A program made the translations under genes and the position numbers. 64,000 bases of DNA from Psychrobacter sp. APC 3281 (GTDB lineage Bacteria > Pseudomonadota > Gammaproteobacteria > Pseudomonadales > Moraxellaceae), in the NCBI RefSeq assembly GCF_030407815.1, contig NZ_JASDCS010000006.1:248001-312000 (forward strand). The letters run 5' to 3'. This document shows, one piece after another, positions 31,958 through 40,016 of this stretch (the first letter of the stretch is position 1; every line of letters begins with the position of its first letter). The notes below the pieces were generated by a model that was given only the letters and a program-made list of their open reading frames with translations, was not told the origin of the DNA and made no database searches.

Positions 31958-32731
31958 ATGAGTATCTCTGTATCTACCTCATCTGAAAACAATTCAAAAA
32001 AACCTTTGCTAGGCGTGAATATTGATCACGTGGCAACATTGCGTCAAGCACGCGGTGTAAATTATCCGAGTCCTTTAGCTGCTGCATTATTGTGCGAAAA
32101 GGCAGGGGCAGATGGTATCACTATACATTTACGTGAAGATCGTCGTCATATACAAGATGCGGATGTTTATGAAATGGCAGGGCAGTTGTCGACAAGAATG
32201 AACTTAGAGATGGCGGCAACGGATGAGATGCTTGCAATTGCCTGCGAAGTTAAACCTTTTTGGGTATGTCTAGTACCTGAAAAGCGTGCAGAGTTAACGA
32301 CAGAAGGCGGTCTTAATGTTGCAGGGCAAGTCATATCTCTAAAAGAGTATGTTTATAAACTGCAAGATTCTAATATTAAGGTTTCTTTATTTATTGATCC
32401 TGATGACAAGCAGATTGCAGCCGCAATAGAGTGTGGTGCAGATGCAATAGAATTGCATACAGGTGCTTATGCCGAAGCAGGCTTAGCAAATGATACTGAC
32501 GCACAGTTAGCTGAGCTTAAAAGAATTGAACATGCAGTAGCTACAGCACAGAGCCTAGATGATAAGTTGCTTATTAACGCGGGTCATGGCTTAACGTGTG
32601 ACAATGTTAATGCCATTGCAAAGATTGATGGTATATATGAATTAAATATCGGTCATGCACTTATTGCAGATGCGGTGTTTGTAGGGTTAGAAAGCGCTGT
32701 GACAATGATGAAAGAGGCTATGTATAAATAG
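31958..32731 (+). CDS. pdxJ: Pyridoxine 5'-phosphate synthase PdxJ
   Basis: PdxJ condenses 1-deoxyxylulose 5-phosphate with 3-amino-2-oxopropyl phosphate to give pyridoxine 5'-phosphate, the last step of de novo vitamin B6 synthesis before oxidation. ATG 31958 was chosen because AAAGGA lies six bases upstream; the frame opens earlier at a TTG. The 257-residue TIM barrel has [15 protein letters not shown], the [14 protein letters not shown] signature, SLFIDPD and HTGAYAEA, and [10 protein letters not shown] near the end. It closes the lepA cluster. The next gene is convergent. Confidence 0.97.
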   Translation: MSISVSTSSENNSKKPLLGVNIDHVATLRQARGVNYPSPLAAALLCEKAGADGITIHLREDRRHIQDADVYEMAGQLSTRMNLEMAATDEMLAIACEVKPFWVCLVPEKRAELTTEGGLNVAGQVISLKEYVYKLQDSNIKVSLFIDPDDKQIAAAIECGADAIELHTGAYAEAGLANDTDAQLAELKRIEHAVATAQSLDDKLLINAGHGLTCDNVNAIAKIDGIYELNIGHALIADAVFVGLESAVTMMKEAMYK

Positions 32732-32744
32732 GTTTGCATATCTG

Positions 32745-33473
32745 TTAACCATTACATTTCGTAGGGTGGTCTGCATTAAGTTTATGTTTGACGATACCGG
32801 ATTGGTTAAAAGAAATTTGGTACATTGACTTGTTATAAGAAGAGGTAGGGCAGTATTTTATATGGCCGAAGTGTCCTCGCGGTCTGCCACTATCACCCCA
32901 AAATTTAGTATAGTGACGCCTACCGCCAACTCTTAATTTCACTGTACTATATCTTAGGTTTAAGGATTGCTGTGTTAATAAGGTATCTACTTGAGAATCA
33001 AAATGCTTATTGTTATTTTTATCTACGAATAGCAGAAGCGTTTTATCGCTATTCCTATGACATTGCTGTGCATCATTCGATAAACAAACCAAGACATCCT
33101 GCCGACTTATATAACTTTCGGCCTTTGCTAAGGATAAAGTGTTCTCTAACTGATGCTTGACACGTTGCGCCTCCATTCGTGCTAAGTGCGTTAAGATGCT
33201 TGGCGCTGCAATAGCTGCGATAATTCCTAATACCATTGTCGTCACAATTAGCTCAACGAGAGTAAAGCCGTTTGATTGCTTAGTACTGAGAATGTTATTG
33301 TTCTGAAGGAATGATTTCCTATAACTGACTAACTTCAGTAGTTCATCAAGTAACCTATATGCAATGGTTAAAAACTTACCAACTCTATATCTGTCTTTTC
33401 TGTGAATAGATATATAAAGAACAAAAGTTACTATTCTTCTATAACTGGCTAGTACCTTATTAAGTAAGTTCAT
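32745..33473 (-). CDS. Type IV pilin-like protein (FimT/GspH pseudopilin)
   Basis: This 242-residue protein carries a prepilin cleavage motif NGFTLVELIV (cut after G69) followed by a hydrophobic helix (VTTMVLGIIAAIAAPSIL), then a GspH/FimT-like C-terminal part with CLSNDAQQC, a possible disulfide, and a second pair (YCPTSS...KCNG). Minor pseudopilins help start or regulate assembly of type IV pili or a type II secretion fibre. The leader before the cut site is 69 residues, far longer than the usual 6-25; no internal ATG, GTG or TTG lies close to the site, and AGGATG lies upstream of the long start. The gene is alone, without fimU/pilV/pilW/pilX/pilE neighbours. Confidence 0.8.
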   Translation of the reverse strand: MNLLNKVLASYRRIVTFVLYISIHRKDRYRVGKFLTIAYRLLDELLKLVSYRKSFLQNNNILSTKQSNGFTLVELIVTTMVLGIIAAIAAPSILTHLARMEAQRVKHQLENTLSLAKAESYISRQDVLVCLSNDAQQCHRNSDKTLLLFVDKNNNKHFDSQVDTLLTQQSLNLRYSTVKLRVGGRRHYTKFWGDSGRPRGHFGHIKYCPTSSYNKSMYQISFNQSGIVKHKLNADHPTKCNG

Positions 33474-34056
33474 AATGCGCTACATCCTATAGCTGTTTGT
33501 CATTCAAGTAAAAAACAACGTCTCACACATCCTTGTGTTGACTATCTTTCAAGCACACCAATTGTCCAGATTCTTTCAATTTTCTCTGACTTAACTTTAT
33601 ATAAGACAGATCCAATTGCTAATTAATTGATTTTCAGAAGAATATTGGTTTTTTACAATATATATGTAATATATAGCGACTGTCAAAAAATGTTTCAATT
33701 AGTGAAAGAACGATATTACCAATAGAGAAAAAATTCTAATTGTAATAAAATGCTTCAAGAAATAGCTGTTAATGAACTATTCATCTATCGCAAATTGCAA
33801 TGTAAAAGATAAGAAGCGTAAGGTGTGTTAGTTCTGGGTAACTTAGCCTGTTTATTGTGTTTTAGTTACAACATTATCGTGTAATAATGTGTAGCTCGTT
33901 AACGAAAAAAGTTGTAAACTGAATTAATAATCGCTAAGCTACTCTCTAATTGGTTTTGCTTTGTAACTTAAAATGCGTAAGAGATGTCTATCTTAGTACG
34001 TCTTGAGAATCGGTTTTGCTTAATGCATCACTAAAATTATCCTTTGGAGGAAGTCC
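33474..34056. other. Long A/T-rich region upstream of ompA
   Basis: These 583 bp have no convincing gene. They separate the pilin gene (minus) from ompA (plus). Two direct repeats AATTGGTTTTGCTT (33948) and AATCGGTTTTGCTT (34008) lie 60 bp apart just before ompA. A GGAGGAAG ribosome binding site precedes the ompA ATG. Confidence 0.5.
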
Positions 34057-35241
34057 ATGAAATTGAATAAAATCGCTCTAGCCCTGTTCGCTGTAACAGC
34101 GGCTCCTTTAGCAGCTAATGCTGGTGTTACTATCAGTCCATTATTACTAGGTTATCATTACAGCGAAGGTGCTGATGACGATCAAGCTGACTTGTTAAAA
34201 GATTATAGCGGCAATGGTGATAGCTATTACAAAGAAGATGGTTTATATACTGGTGCTGCGCTAGGTATCGAGCTTACTCCTTCAACTCAGTTCCAAGTAG
34301 AATATGGTGTTTCAAATACTGATGCTATTCGTCAGGATGGCTCTGACTCTTTTGATGCAGAGCAAGAAATGATTTCTGGTAACTTCTTAATTGGTACTGA
34401 AGAATTTACTGGTTACACTGATAATGCATTGAAGCCTTATGTACTAGTTGGTGCGGGTCGCTCAAAGCTTGATATTGAGAACCGCGCTGGTGACAAAGTT
34501 GCAAACTCTACAGACACTATCGGTAACCTAGGTCTAGGTGCTATGTATCGCATCAATGACGCGCTAAGCCTACGTGGTGAAGCTCGTGCGATTCATAACT
34601 TTGACAACAACTGGTGGGAAGGCATGGCTTTGGCCGGTCTAGAAGTAGTACTAGGTGGCCATTTAGCACCTACAGTAGCAGTACCTCCTATGCAAGAGCC
34701 AGTAGTTGACAACACTCCAGTAGTCGTTGTTGAAGCTGATCTTGATTCTGACGGTGATGGCGTACCTGATAGCATCGATGCATGCCCAGGCACTCCAATG
34801 AACGTTGTAGTTGATGAGCGCGGTTGCCCAGTACCAGTAGACATTACTGACGAACTAAAAATGGAACTACGTGTATTCTTTGATAACGACAAGTCAGCTA
34901 TCAAAAACCAGTACAAGCCAGAAATCGCTAAAGTAGCAGAGAAGATGCGTGAGTATCCTAACTCTACAGCTCGTGTAGAAGGTCATGCTTCTAAGACTGG
35001 TCCTTCAGCACGTTATAACCAACGTCTATCTGAAGCTCGTGCCGTTGCTGTTAAATCTATGCTAACTAACGAATTCGGTATTGCTCCAAACCGTCTATCA
35101 ACTGTAGGCTATGGTTATGACAACCCAATCGCTTCAAACGACACTGAAGAAGGTCGTGCTATGAACCGTCGTGTTTATGCCATCATCACTGGTGACAAAA
35201 CAATGACTGTTGAACAAACTAAAGATATGGTTGTTCAGTAA
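34057..35241 (+). CDS. ompA: OmpA-family outer membrane protein
   Basis: This is an outer membrane protein of 394 residues. The signal peptide ends in LAANA (about residue 22). An eight-stranded barrel follows, starting GVTISPLLLGYHYSEG. A Pro/Val linker then precedes a thrombospondin type 3-like calcium-binding repeat (DLDSDGDGVPDSIDACPGTP), and the C-terminal OmpA/MotB peptidoglycan-binding domain contains VEGHASKTGPSARYNQRLSE and NRRV. This is the arrangement of OprF/Omp38-type proteins in Pseudomonadales; these stabilise the envelope and can act as slow porins. A strong ribosome binding site and terminator fit high expression, and codon use looks optimised. Porin activity cannot be inferred with certainty. 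Confidence 0.95.
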   Translation: MKLNKIALALFAVTAAPLAANAGVTISPLLLGYHYSEGADDDQADLLKDYSGNGDSYYKEDGLYTGAALGIELTPSTQFQVEYGVSNTDAIRQDGSDSFDAEQEMISGNFLIGTEEFTGYTDNALKPYVLVGAGRSKLDIENRAGDKVANSTDTIGNLGLGAMYRINDALSLRGEARAIHNFDNNWWEGMALAGLEVVLGGHLAPTVAVPPMQEPVVDNTPVVVVEADLDSDGDGVPDSIDACPGTPMNVVVDERGCPVPVDITDELKMELRVFFDNDKSAIKNQYKPEIAKVAEKMREYPNSTARVEGHASKTGPSARYNQRLSEARAVAVKSMLTNEFGIAPNRLSTVGYGYDNPIASNDTEEGRAMNRRVYAIITGDKTMTVEQTKDMVVQ

Positions 35242-35280
35242 GTATTAGCAAAATAACCTTATAGTTAAATATACAGTTAC

Positions 35281-35312
35281 AAAAAAAGCCACCCAATGGG
35301 TGGCTTTTTTTT
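35281..35312 (+). terminator. Rho-independent terminator after ompA
   Basis: AAAAAAGCCACCC pairs with GGGTGGCTTTTTT around a three-base loop, followed by further T, 40 bp after the stop codon. Confidence 0.93.
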
Positions 35313-35590
35313 ATTTATGTATTGAGAAAAGTGAGTTATTACATAAATTTATGAATCAATAATGTTATACTAGCCACCCAAACATTCTGTAAATTAACAG
35401 TATGTACATTAGCATAGCAATCTGTATGATGAATTCGTCAGTATAGATATTTGATTGTATTGAACTTTTTTATTTGATAGCATTCTTTTTTGCGTCATCT
35501 TAGATTCAATATCTATCTGATTGATGATGAAAGTTTATTCAGCAGCGCTTACTGCTACTGCATTTTTTTAAGACGAAACGAGCATTTTAT
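35313..35590. other. Upstream region of typA
   Basis: About 280 bp between the ompA terminator and typA. A TATACT-like element lies at 35367 (TTATACTAG), but no good -35 partner at the right spacing is seen. No gene is visible. Confidence 0.4.
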
Positions 35591-37441
35591 ATGGCGAACG
35601 ATATCAAACACCTGCGTAACATTGCAATTATTGCCCACGTTGACCACGGTAAGACAACTTTGGTTGATAAGTTATTACATCAGTCTGGTACTTTTGGCGA
35701 CCGTGCAAACATTGCTGAACGTGCAATGGACTCAGGTGATATTGAGCAAGAACGTGGTATTACCATTTTGGCTAAAAACACAGCTATCCGCTGGACAGAT
35801 AAAACTTCAGAAACCGAATACCGTATCAACATTGTGGATACCCCAGGTCACGCCGATTTCGGTGGTGAAGTTGAGCGTGTAATGTCTATGGTTGACTGCG
35901 TACTTTTGGTTGTTGACGCTGTTGATGGGCCAATGCCTCAGACTCGTTTTGTGACGCAAAAAGCATTCGAACAAGGTCTAAAGCCGATCGTTGTTATTAA
36001 CAAAATTGACCGTCCTGGCTCACGTCCTGATTGGGTAATGGATCAAATCTTTGATTTGTTTGACAACCTAGGTGCAAACGATGAGCAGCTTGATTTCCCA
36101 GTTGTTTATGCTTCAGCATTGAACGGTATCGCAGGTCTAGAAGCAGATGATTTAGCTGACGACATGACCCCATTGTTCAAAACTATCGTTGACGTTGTTC
36201 AGCCTCCACAGGTTGATGCTGACGCTCCGTTCCGTATGCAAATCTCAAGCCTTGACTACAACAGCTTTGTTGGTGTTATCGGTATTGGCCGTATTCAGCG
36301 TGGTAAAGTTAAACTTAACACGCCAGTAACTGTCATTGACAAACATGGCAAGACGCGTAACGGCCGTATCTTAAAAATCATGGGTTACCATGGTCTTGAT
36401 CGTATTGACGTTGAAGATGCGCAAGCAGGTGATATCGTTTGTATCACAGGTATCGATGCGCTAAACATCTCTGATACTATTTGTGATCCTAACAATGTTG
36501 AAGCGCTACCAGCACTAACGGTAGATCAACCTACAGTATCTATGAACTTCCAAGTAAATAACTCACCATTTGCTGGTCGTGAAGGTAAGTTTGTGACTTC
36601 ACGTAACATTCGTGAGCGTCTTGAGCGTGAGTTGATTCATAACGTAGCATTACGTGTAGAAGACACTGAGTCTCCTGACAAATTTAAAGTATCAGGCCGT
36701 GGTGAGCTTCATTTATCAGTACTTATCGAAAACATGCGCCGTGAAGGTTTCGAGCTAGGTGTTTCTGGTCCAGAAGTTATCGTTAAAGAAGTTGATGGTA
36801 AGCTACAAGAGCCGTATGAAAACGTTGTCTTCGATATCGAAGAAGAGCATCAAGGTTCTATCATGGAGCAAGTTGGTCTACGTAAAGGCGAGATGACTAA
36901 CATGGAGCTGGACGGTAAAGGCCGTATGCGTATCGAGGCGACCATACCAGCGCGTGGCTTGATCGGTTTCCGTTCTGAGTTCCTAACCCTGACTTCAGGT
37001 AGTGGTATCATGACCTCGAGCTTCTCACATTACGGTCCACAGAAGATTGGTGATGTTGGTGGTCGTTCTAACGGCGTATTAGTTTCTATGGCAAATGGTA
37101 CTTGCCTAGGTTTTGCTCTATTTAACCTACAGAAACGTGGTAAGTTGTTTGCTGAACCACAGCTTGAAGTTTATGAAGGTATGATTGTTGGTCTTAACTC
37201 TCGTAACGATGATATGACTGTTAACCCAACGACTGCTAAACAGCTAACCAACGTACGTGCTAGTGGTACTGACGAAGCATTGACGTTGACGCCAGCAGTG
37301 AAGTTCACTCTTGAGCAAGCGCTTGAATTTATTCAAGACGATGAGCTAGTCGAAGTAACGCCAAAAGCGGTACGTATTCGTAAGCGCTACTTGACTGAAA
37401 GTGAGCGTAAGCGTCACGGCCGTGGTAAAAAAGGTGCTTAA
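35591..37441 (+). CDS. typA: Ribosome-associated GTPase TypA/BipA
   Basis: BipA/TypA is a translational GTPase that assists 50S assembly at low temperature and under stress. The 616-residue protein begins [19 protein letters not shown], has the switch region [19 protein letters not shown] and NKIDRP, and a C-terminal BipA-specific domain ending [18 protein letters not shown]. Nothing is missing. It is a free-standing gene with a terminator downstream. A function at low temperature would suit a psychrophile but was not tested here. Confidence 0.98.
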   Translation: MANDIKHLRNIAIIAHVDHGKTTLVDKLLHQSGTFGDRANIAERAMDSGDIEQERGITILAKNTAIRWTDKTSETEYRINIVDTPGHADFGGEVERVMSMVDCVLLVVDAVDGPMPQTRFVTQKAFEQGLKPIVVINKIDRPGSRPDWVMDQIFDLFDNLGANDEQLDFPVVYASALNGIAGLEADDLADDMTPLFKTIVDVVQPPQVDADAPFRMQISSLDYNSFVGVIGIGRIQRGKVKLNTPVTVIDKHGKTRNGRILKIMGYHGLDRIDVEDAQAGDIVCITGIDALNISDTICDPNNVEALPALTVDQPTVSMNFQVNNSPFAGREGKFVTSRNIRERLERELIHNVALRVEDTESPDKFKVSGRGELHLSVLIENMRREGFELGVSGPEVIVKEVDGKLQEPYENVVFDIEEEHQGSIMEQVGLRKGEMTNMELDGKGRMRIEATIPARGLIGFRSEFLTLTSGSGIMTSSFSHYGPQKIGDVGGRSNGVLVSMANGTCLGFALFNLQKRGKLFAEPQLEVYEGMIVGLNSRNDDMTVNPTTAKQLTNVRASGTDEALTLTPAVKFTLEQALEFIQDDELVEVTPKAVRIRKRYLTESERKRHGRGKKGA

Positions 37442-37537
37442 TATCAATAAGTGAGTTACTGAGTAATTCATGATATTGATGTTTGACGCAAACACTTAGT
37501 GTCAGTAGTTTTACTGGCACTAAGCGGTTAAGAAATG

Positions 37538-37587
37538 AGCAGTATAAGGTGAGCTATTAGTGGTTCACTTTATACTGCTTTTTTTTG
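37538..37587 (+). terminator. Rho-independent terminator after typA
   Basis: AGCAGTATAAGGTGA pairs with TTCACTTTATACTGCT (one G-T pair) and is followed by eight T. Confidence 0.88.
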
Positions 37588-37720
37588 TGTTGTAATCTTG
37601 GAAAAATACAGACAGAATGAATAGTGGTATTAATGCATTCAATTATTAACATGCAAGCTAGATGTGATACTAATTATATAAATATCCATTTGTATATAGA
37701 TAAATTTTGAGGAAAAAACA

Positions 37721-38176
37721 ATGAGTATGGTTTCAGAGTTTAAAGAGTTCGCTGTCAAAGGTAATGTGATGGATTTGGCAGTCGGTGTCATCATCGGCGG
37801 GGCTTTTGCTACCATCACAAAATCTTTGGTAGATGATATTATTATGCCGATTGTCGCTTTTATTTTTGGCGGCGAGATTAATTTTGAAAACATGTTCTTA
37901 GTTTTAGGCGATGTACCTGACGGTATTGCTATGACTTATGATGCGCTCAAAGAAGCAGGTGTACCTGTATTGGCTTACGGTAGTTTTATTACCGTACTTA
38001 TTAACTTCCTAATCTTAGCTTTCATCATCTTTATGATGGTTAGAGGTGTCAATAAAATGCGCCGTGCTGAAGAAGTAGAGGAAGTTATAGAAGAAGCAAT
38101 AGAAGAGCCATCAGAAGAAGTGAAGTTGCTGCGTGAAATCAGTGCCAAATTAAGTAATACCAGTATTATGAAATAA
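37721..38176 (+). CDS. mscL: Large-conductance mechanosensitive channel MscL
   Basis: MscL opens under membrane tension and releases solutes in hypo-osmotic shock. The 151-residue protein has the classic N-terminus [25 protein letters not shown] and a second membrane segment [20 protein letters not shown], plus a C-terminal acidic coil with repeated EE ([17 protein letters not shown]), a little longer than in E. coli. GAGGAAAAAACA is a strong ribosome binding site. It is monocistronic with its own terminator. Confidence 0.98.
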   Translation: MSMVSEFKEFAVKGNVMDLAVGVIIGGAFATITKSLVDDIIMPIVAFIFGGEINFENMFLVLGDVPDGIAMTYDALKEAGVPVLAYGSFITVLINFLILAFIIFMMVRGVNKMRRAEEVEEVIEEAIEEPSEEVKLLREISAKLSNTSIMK

Positions 38177-38196
38177 ATTATCAACTCGTTGACAAT

Positions 38197-38226
38197 AAAA
38201 AAGGCTAACTTCTCGTTAGCCTTTTT
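38197..38226 (+). terminator. Rho-independent terminator after mscL
   Basis: AAAAGGCTAAC and GTTAGCCTTTT form a stem with a five-base loop, ending in a T-run. Confidence 0.92.
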
Positions 38227-38288
38227 GCTATGAAGTAGTCACAGTCATTTTTTGTGAACTATTTGATGTGCCTACTAAAAGCAAATTG

Positions 38289-38729
38289 TTATGGAGTGAC
38301 CACTACATAGTCATTGGTGTTAATCAGAATTTCTGATGGTTGATCGACAACGATACGTACCACGTTATTATCAACGACTTGAGATTTGTAATAGTTGTCT
38401 TCTGCAACTGTGCAGCCTAAACAACGTCCCATAGCATCCCAAGGTTCAACAAATAGCTTCTGCTGTGCTTGATCTGCATTACCACCAATAAGTGAAAAAG
38501 GTAAGCTAACGATATAAGCTGCCGTACCAGCAACAGCATTCACGAGTTGCAGTGGCTTACCAACAATCGTATCGACTACCATCGTCTCGTATGAAGGACC
38601 GAAATCCGTTTCATCAATTTCTATAGCTGCAAAAGTAGGCTGAATGGTCGCAACTACCAATCCTAAAGTTGCCAATACAGTAAAAAATCTCTGCTTAACT
38701 GTGCGTTGAGTTTTTGCTTTAACAGTCAT
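38289..38729 (-). CDS. Small exported protein, unknown function
   Basis: This 146-residue protein has a Sec signal sequence that ends near QPTFA (residue 34). The mature part contains the hydrophobic stretch AVAGTAAYIVSLPFSLIGGNA, a short C-L-G-C pair (residues about 103-106, MGRCLGCTV) and an acidic, polar tail. I do not recognise a family, although the GTAAYIVSLPFSLIGGN feature resembles other small exported proteins of Acinetobacter and Psychrobacter. The C-x-x-C pair could form a disulfide or bind a metal, but it is not in a thioredoxin context. It is convergent to mscL. No operon partner is seen. Confidence 0.75.
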   Translation of the reverse strand: MTVKAKTQRTVKQRFFTVLATLGLVVATIQPTFAAIEIDETDFGPSYETMVVDTIVGKPLQLVNAVAGTAAYIVSLPFSLIGGNADQAQQKLFVEPWDAMGRCLGCTVAEDNYYKSQVVDNNVVRIVVDQPSEILINTNDYVVVTP

Positions 38730-39019
38730 AACGATATCCTGAAACTCATAGTAGTATGATTAATGGCTGCTGCTATCTTCACACAGGAATCTTGCGGCAA
38801 CAATAGTTAGGCTAAATATTACAGAAAAATAAATGATACGCACTATTTATGTAAGCGCTAGCACTATTAAAGCAAGATGTGCGCTAATAAGCAACAAAAA
38901 TGAGAATAATCTAGGTATAGCTTTGGCAATATTCGATACTTTTAAAAATAGATACGCTGTCTAGATATTAGCTTCATTTAATCTAAATATACTATAAGCA
39001 AATAGATATCAGTTATTAG

Positions 39020-39961
39020 CTATTTTAACGGCTGACAACTTGGACAATAAACACTAGCTCTACCAGTAAGCTTGATGTTTTCTAGTGTCGTACTGCAATG
39101 TAGACAGCTTTCTCCTTGTCTACCGTACACATTTAGGGTTTGCTGAAAGTAACCAGTTTGACCACTGGCTACTGTGAAATCTCGTAGTGTCGAACCGCCC
39201 AATTTTATCGCTTTCTTTAGAATTTCTTTAATATGATTCACTAAAATGACAATCTGATCGTATGAAAGTTGATTGGCTGGCGTAGCAGGGTAGATGCCGG
39301 ACAAGTACAGACTTTCAGTCGCATAGATATTGCCAACACCGACTACGACTTCTTGTTCCATGATGACAGATTTAATCGCTCGGGAAATGGGTTTTAGTCG
39401 CTTATTCGTTTTAGTATTATCTGACGATGACCCATTGCTATCTTGACTAGATAAATCAATACGCTGGATTAAGCTGTATAAATAGTCTGCGGTAAAATCT
39501 TTTGAAAGTGGTTCAGGACCTAGATGGTCTAGTAGTTTATTGCCGTAATCTTCATGCCATAGTACTGAACCAAAACGTCTTGGATCATAGTAGTGTAACT
39601 GAGATTTTTTGTTAGCAGTATCATTAAAAACGACGACCAAATGGTCATGTTTACGCTTATCAGTACCGTAGTTATGTTGCTGTAAGCTACCTGACATTCC
39701 TAAGTGAATAAGAAGTTGACGCGGTTCAACTTTGCTGGCTGACATGGGAGCGTTATTCTGTGCAACTGCTGGCAGAAAATTAAGAATCAGATACTTTGCT
39801 CGGCGCTCAACACTATCTAATGTGTAATTAACCAGCTCGTCTAAGTTATCTGGCATCATCCATCGCAGCTTTGGTTGAAATACTTTAACATCAACTACCT
39901 GTTGCCCCAATAATGGAGCAAGACTGGCTTTAGTGGTTTCTACTTCAGGTAATTCAGGCAT
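39020..39961 (-). CDS. mutM: Formamidopyrimidine-DNA glycosylase MutM
   Basis: MutM removes oxidised purines such as 8-oxoguanine and nicks the DNA by beta/delta-elimination. The ATG at 39961 is required, because the catalytic residue is the N-terminal proline (P2) in MPELPEVET; the open frame reaching back to a TTG would block it. E3, LIHLGMSGS, the helix-two-turn-helix (VGNIYATESL) and the zinc finger CLHC...CPSC are all present. An insert of about 15 residues (SSQDSNGSSSDNTKTNK) lies ahead of the H2TH. Length 313. It ends the minus-strand block that starts at cysM, 55 bp downstream of relA. Confidence 0.97.
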   Translation of the reverse strand: MPELPEVETTKASLAPLLGQQVVDVKVFQPKLRWMMPDNLDELVNYTLDSVERRAKYLILNFLPAVAQNNAPMSASKVEPRQLLIHLGMSGSLQQHNYGTDKRKHDHLVVVFNDTANKKSQLHYYDPRRFGSVLWHEDYGNKLLDHLGPEPLSKDFTADYLYSLIQRIDLSSQDSNGSSSDNTKTNKRLKPISRAIKSVIMEQEVVVGVGNIYATESLYLSGIYPATPANQLSYDQIVILVNHIKEILKKAIKLGGSTLRDFTVASGQTGYFQQTLNVYGRQGESCLHCSTTLENIKLTGRASVYCPSCQPLK

Positions 39962-40016
39962 AGTATTTTTTGACAACTCTATTATGGAATAAACAACGAC
40001 TGACTTAACGTTTTAT

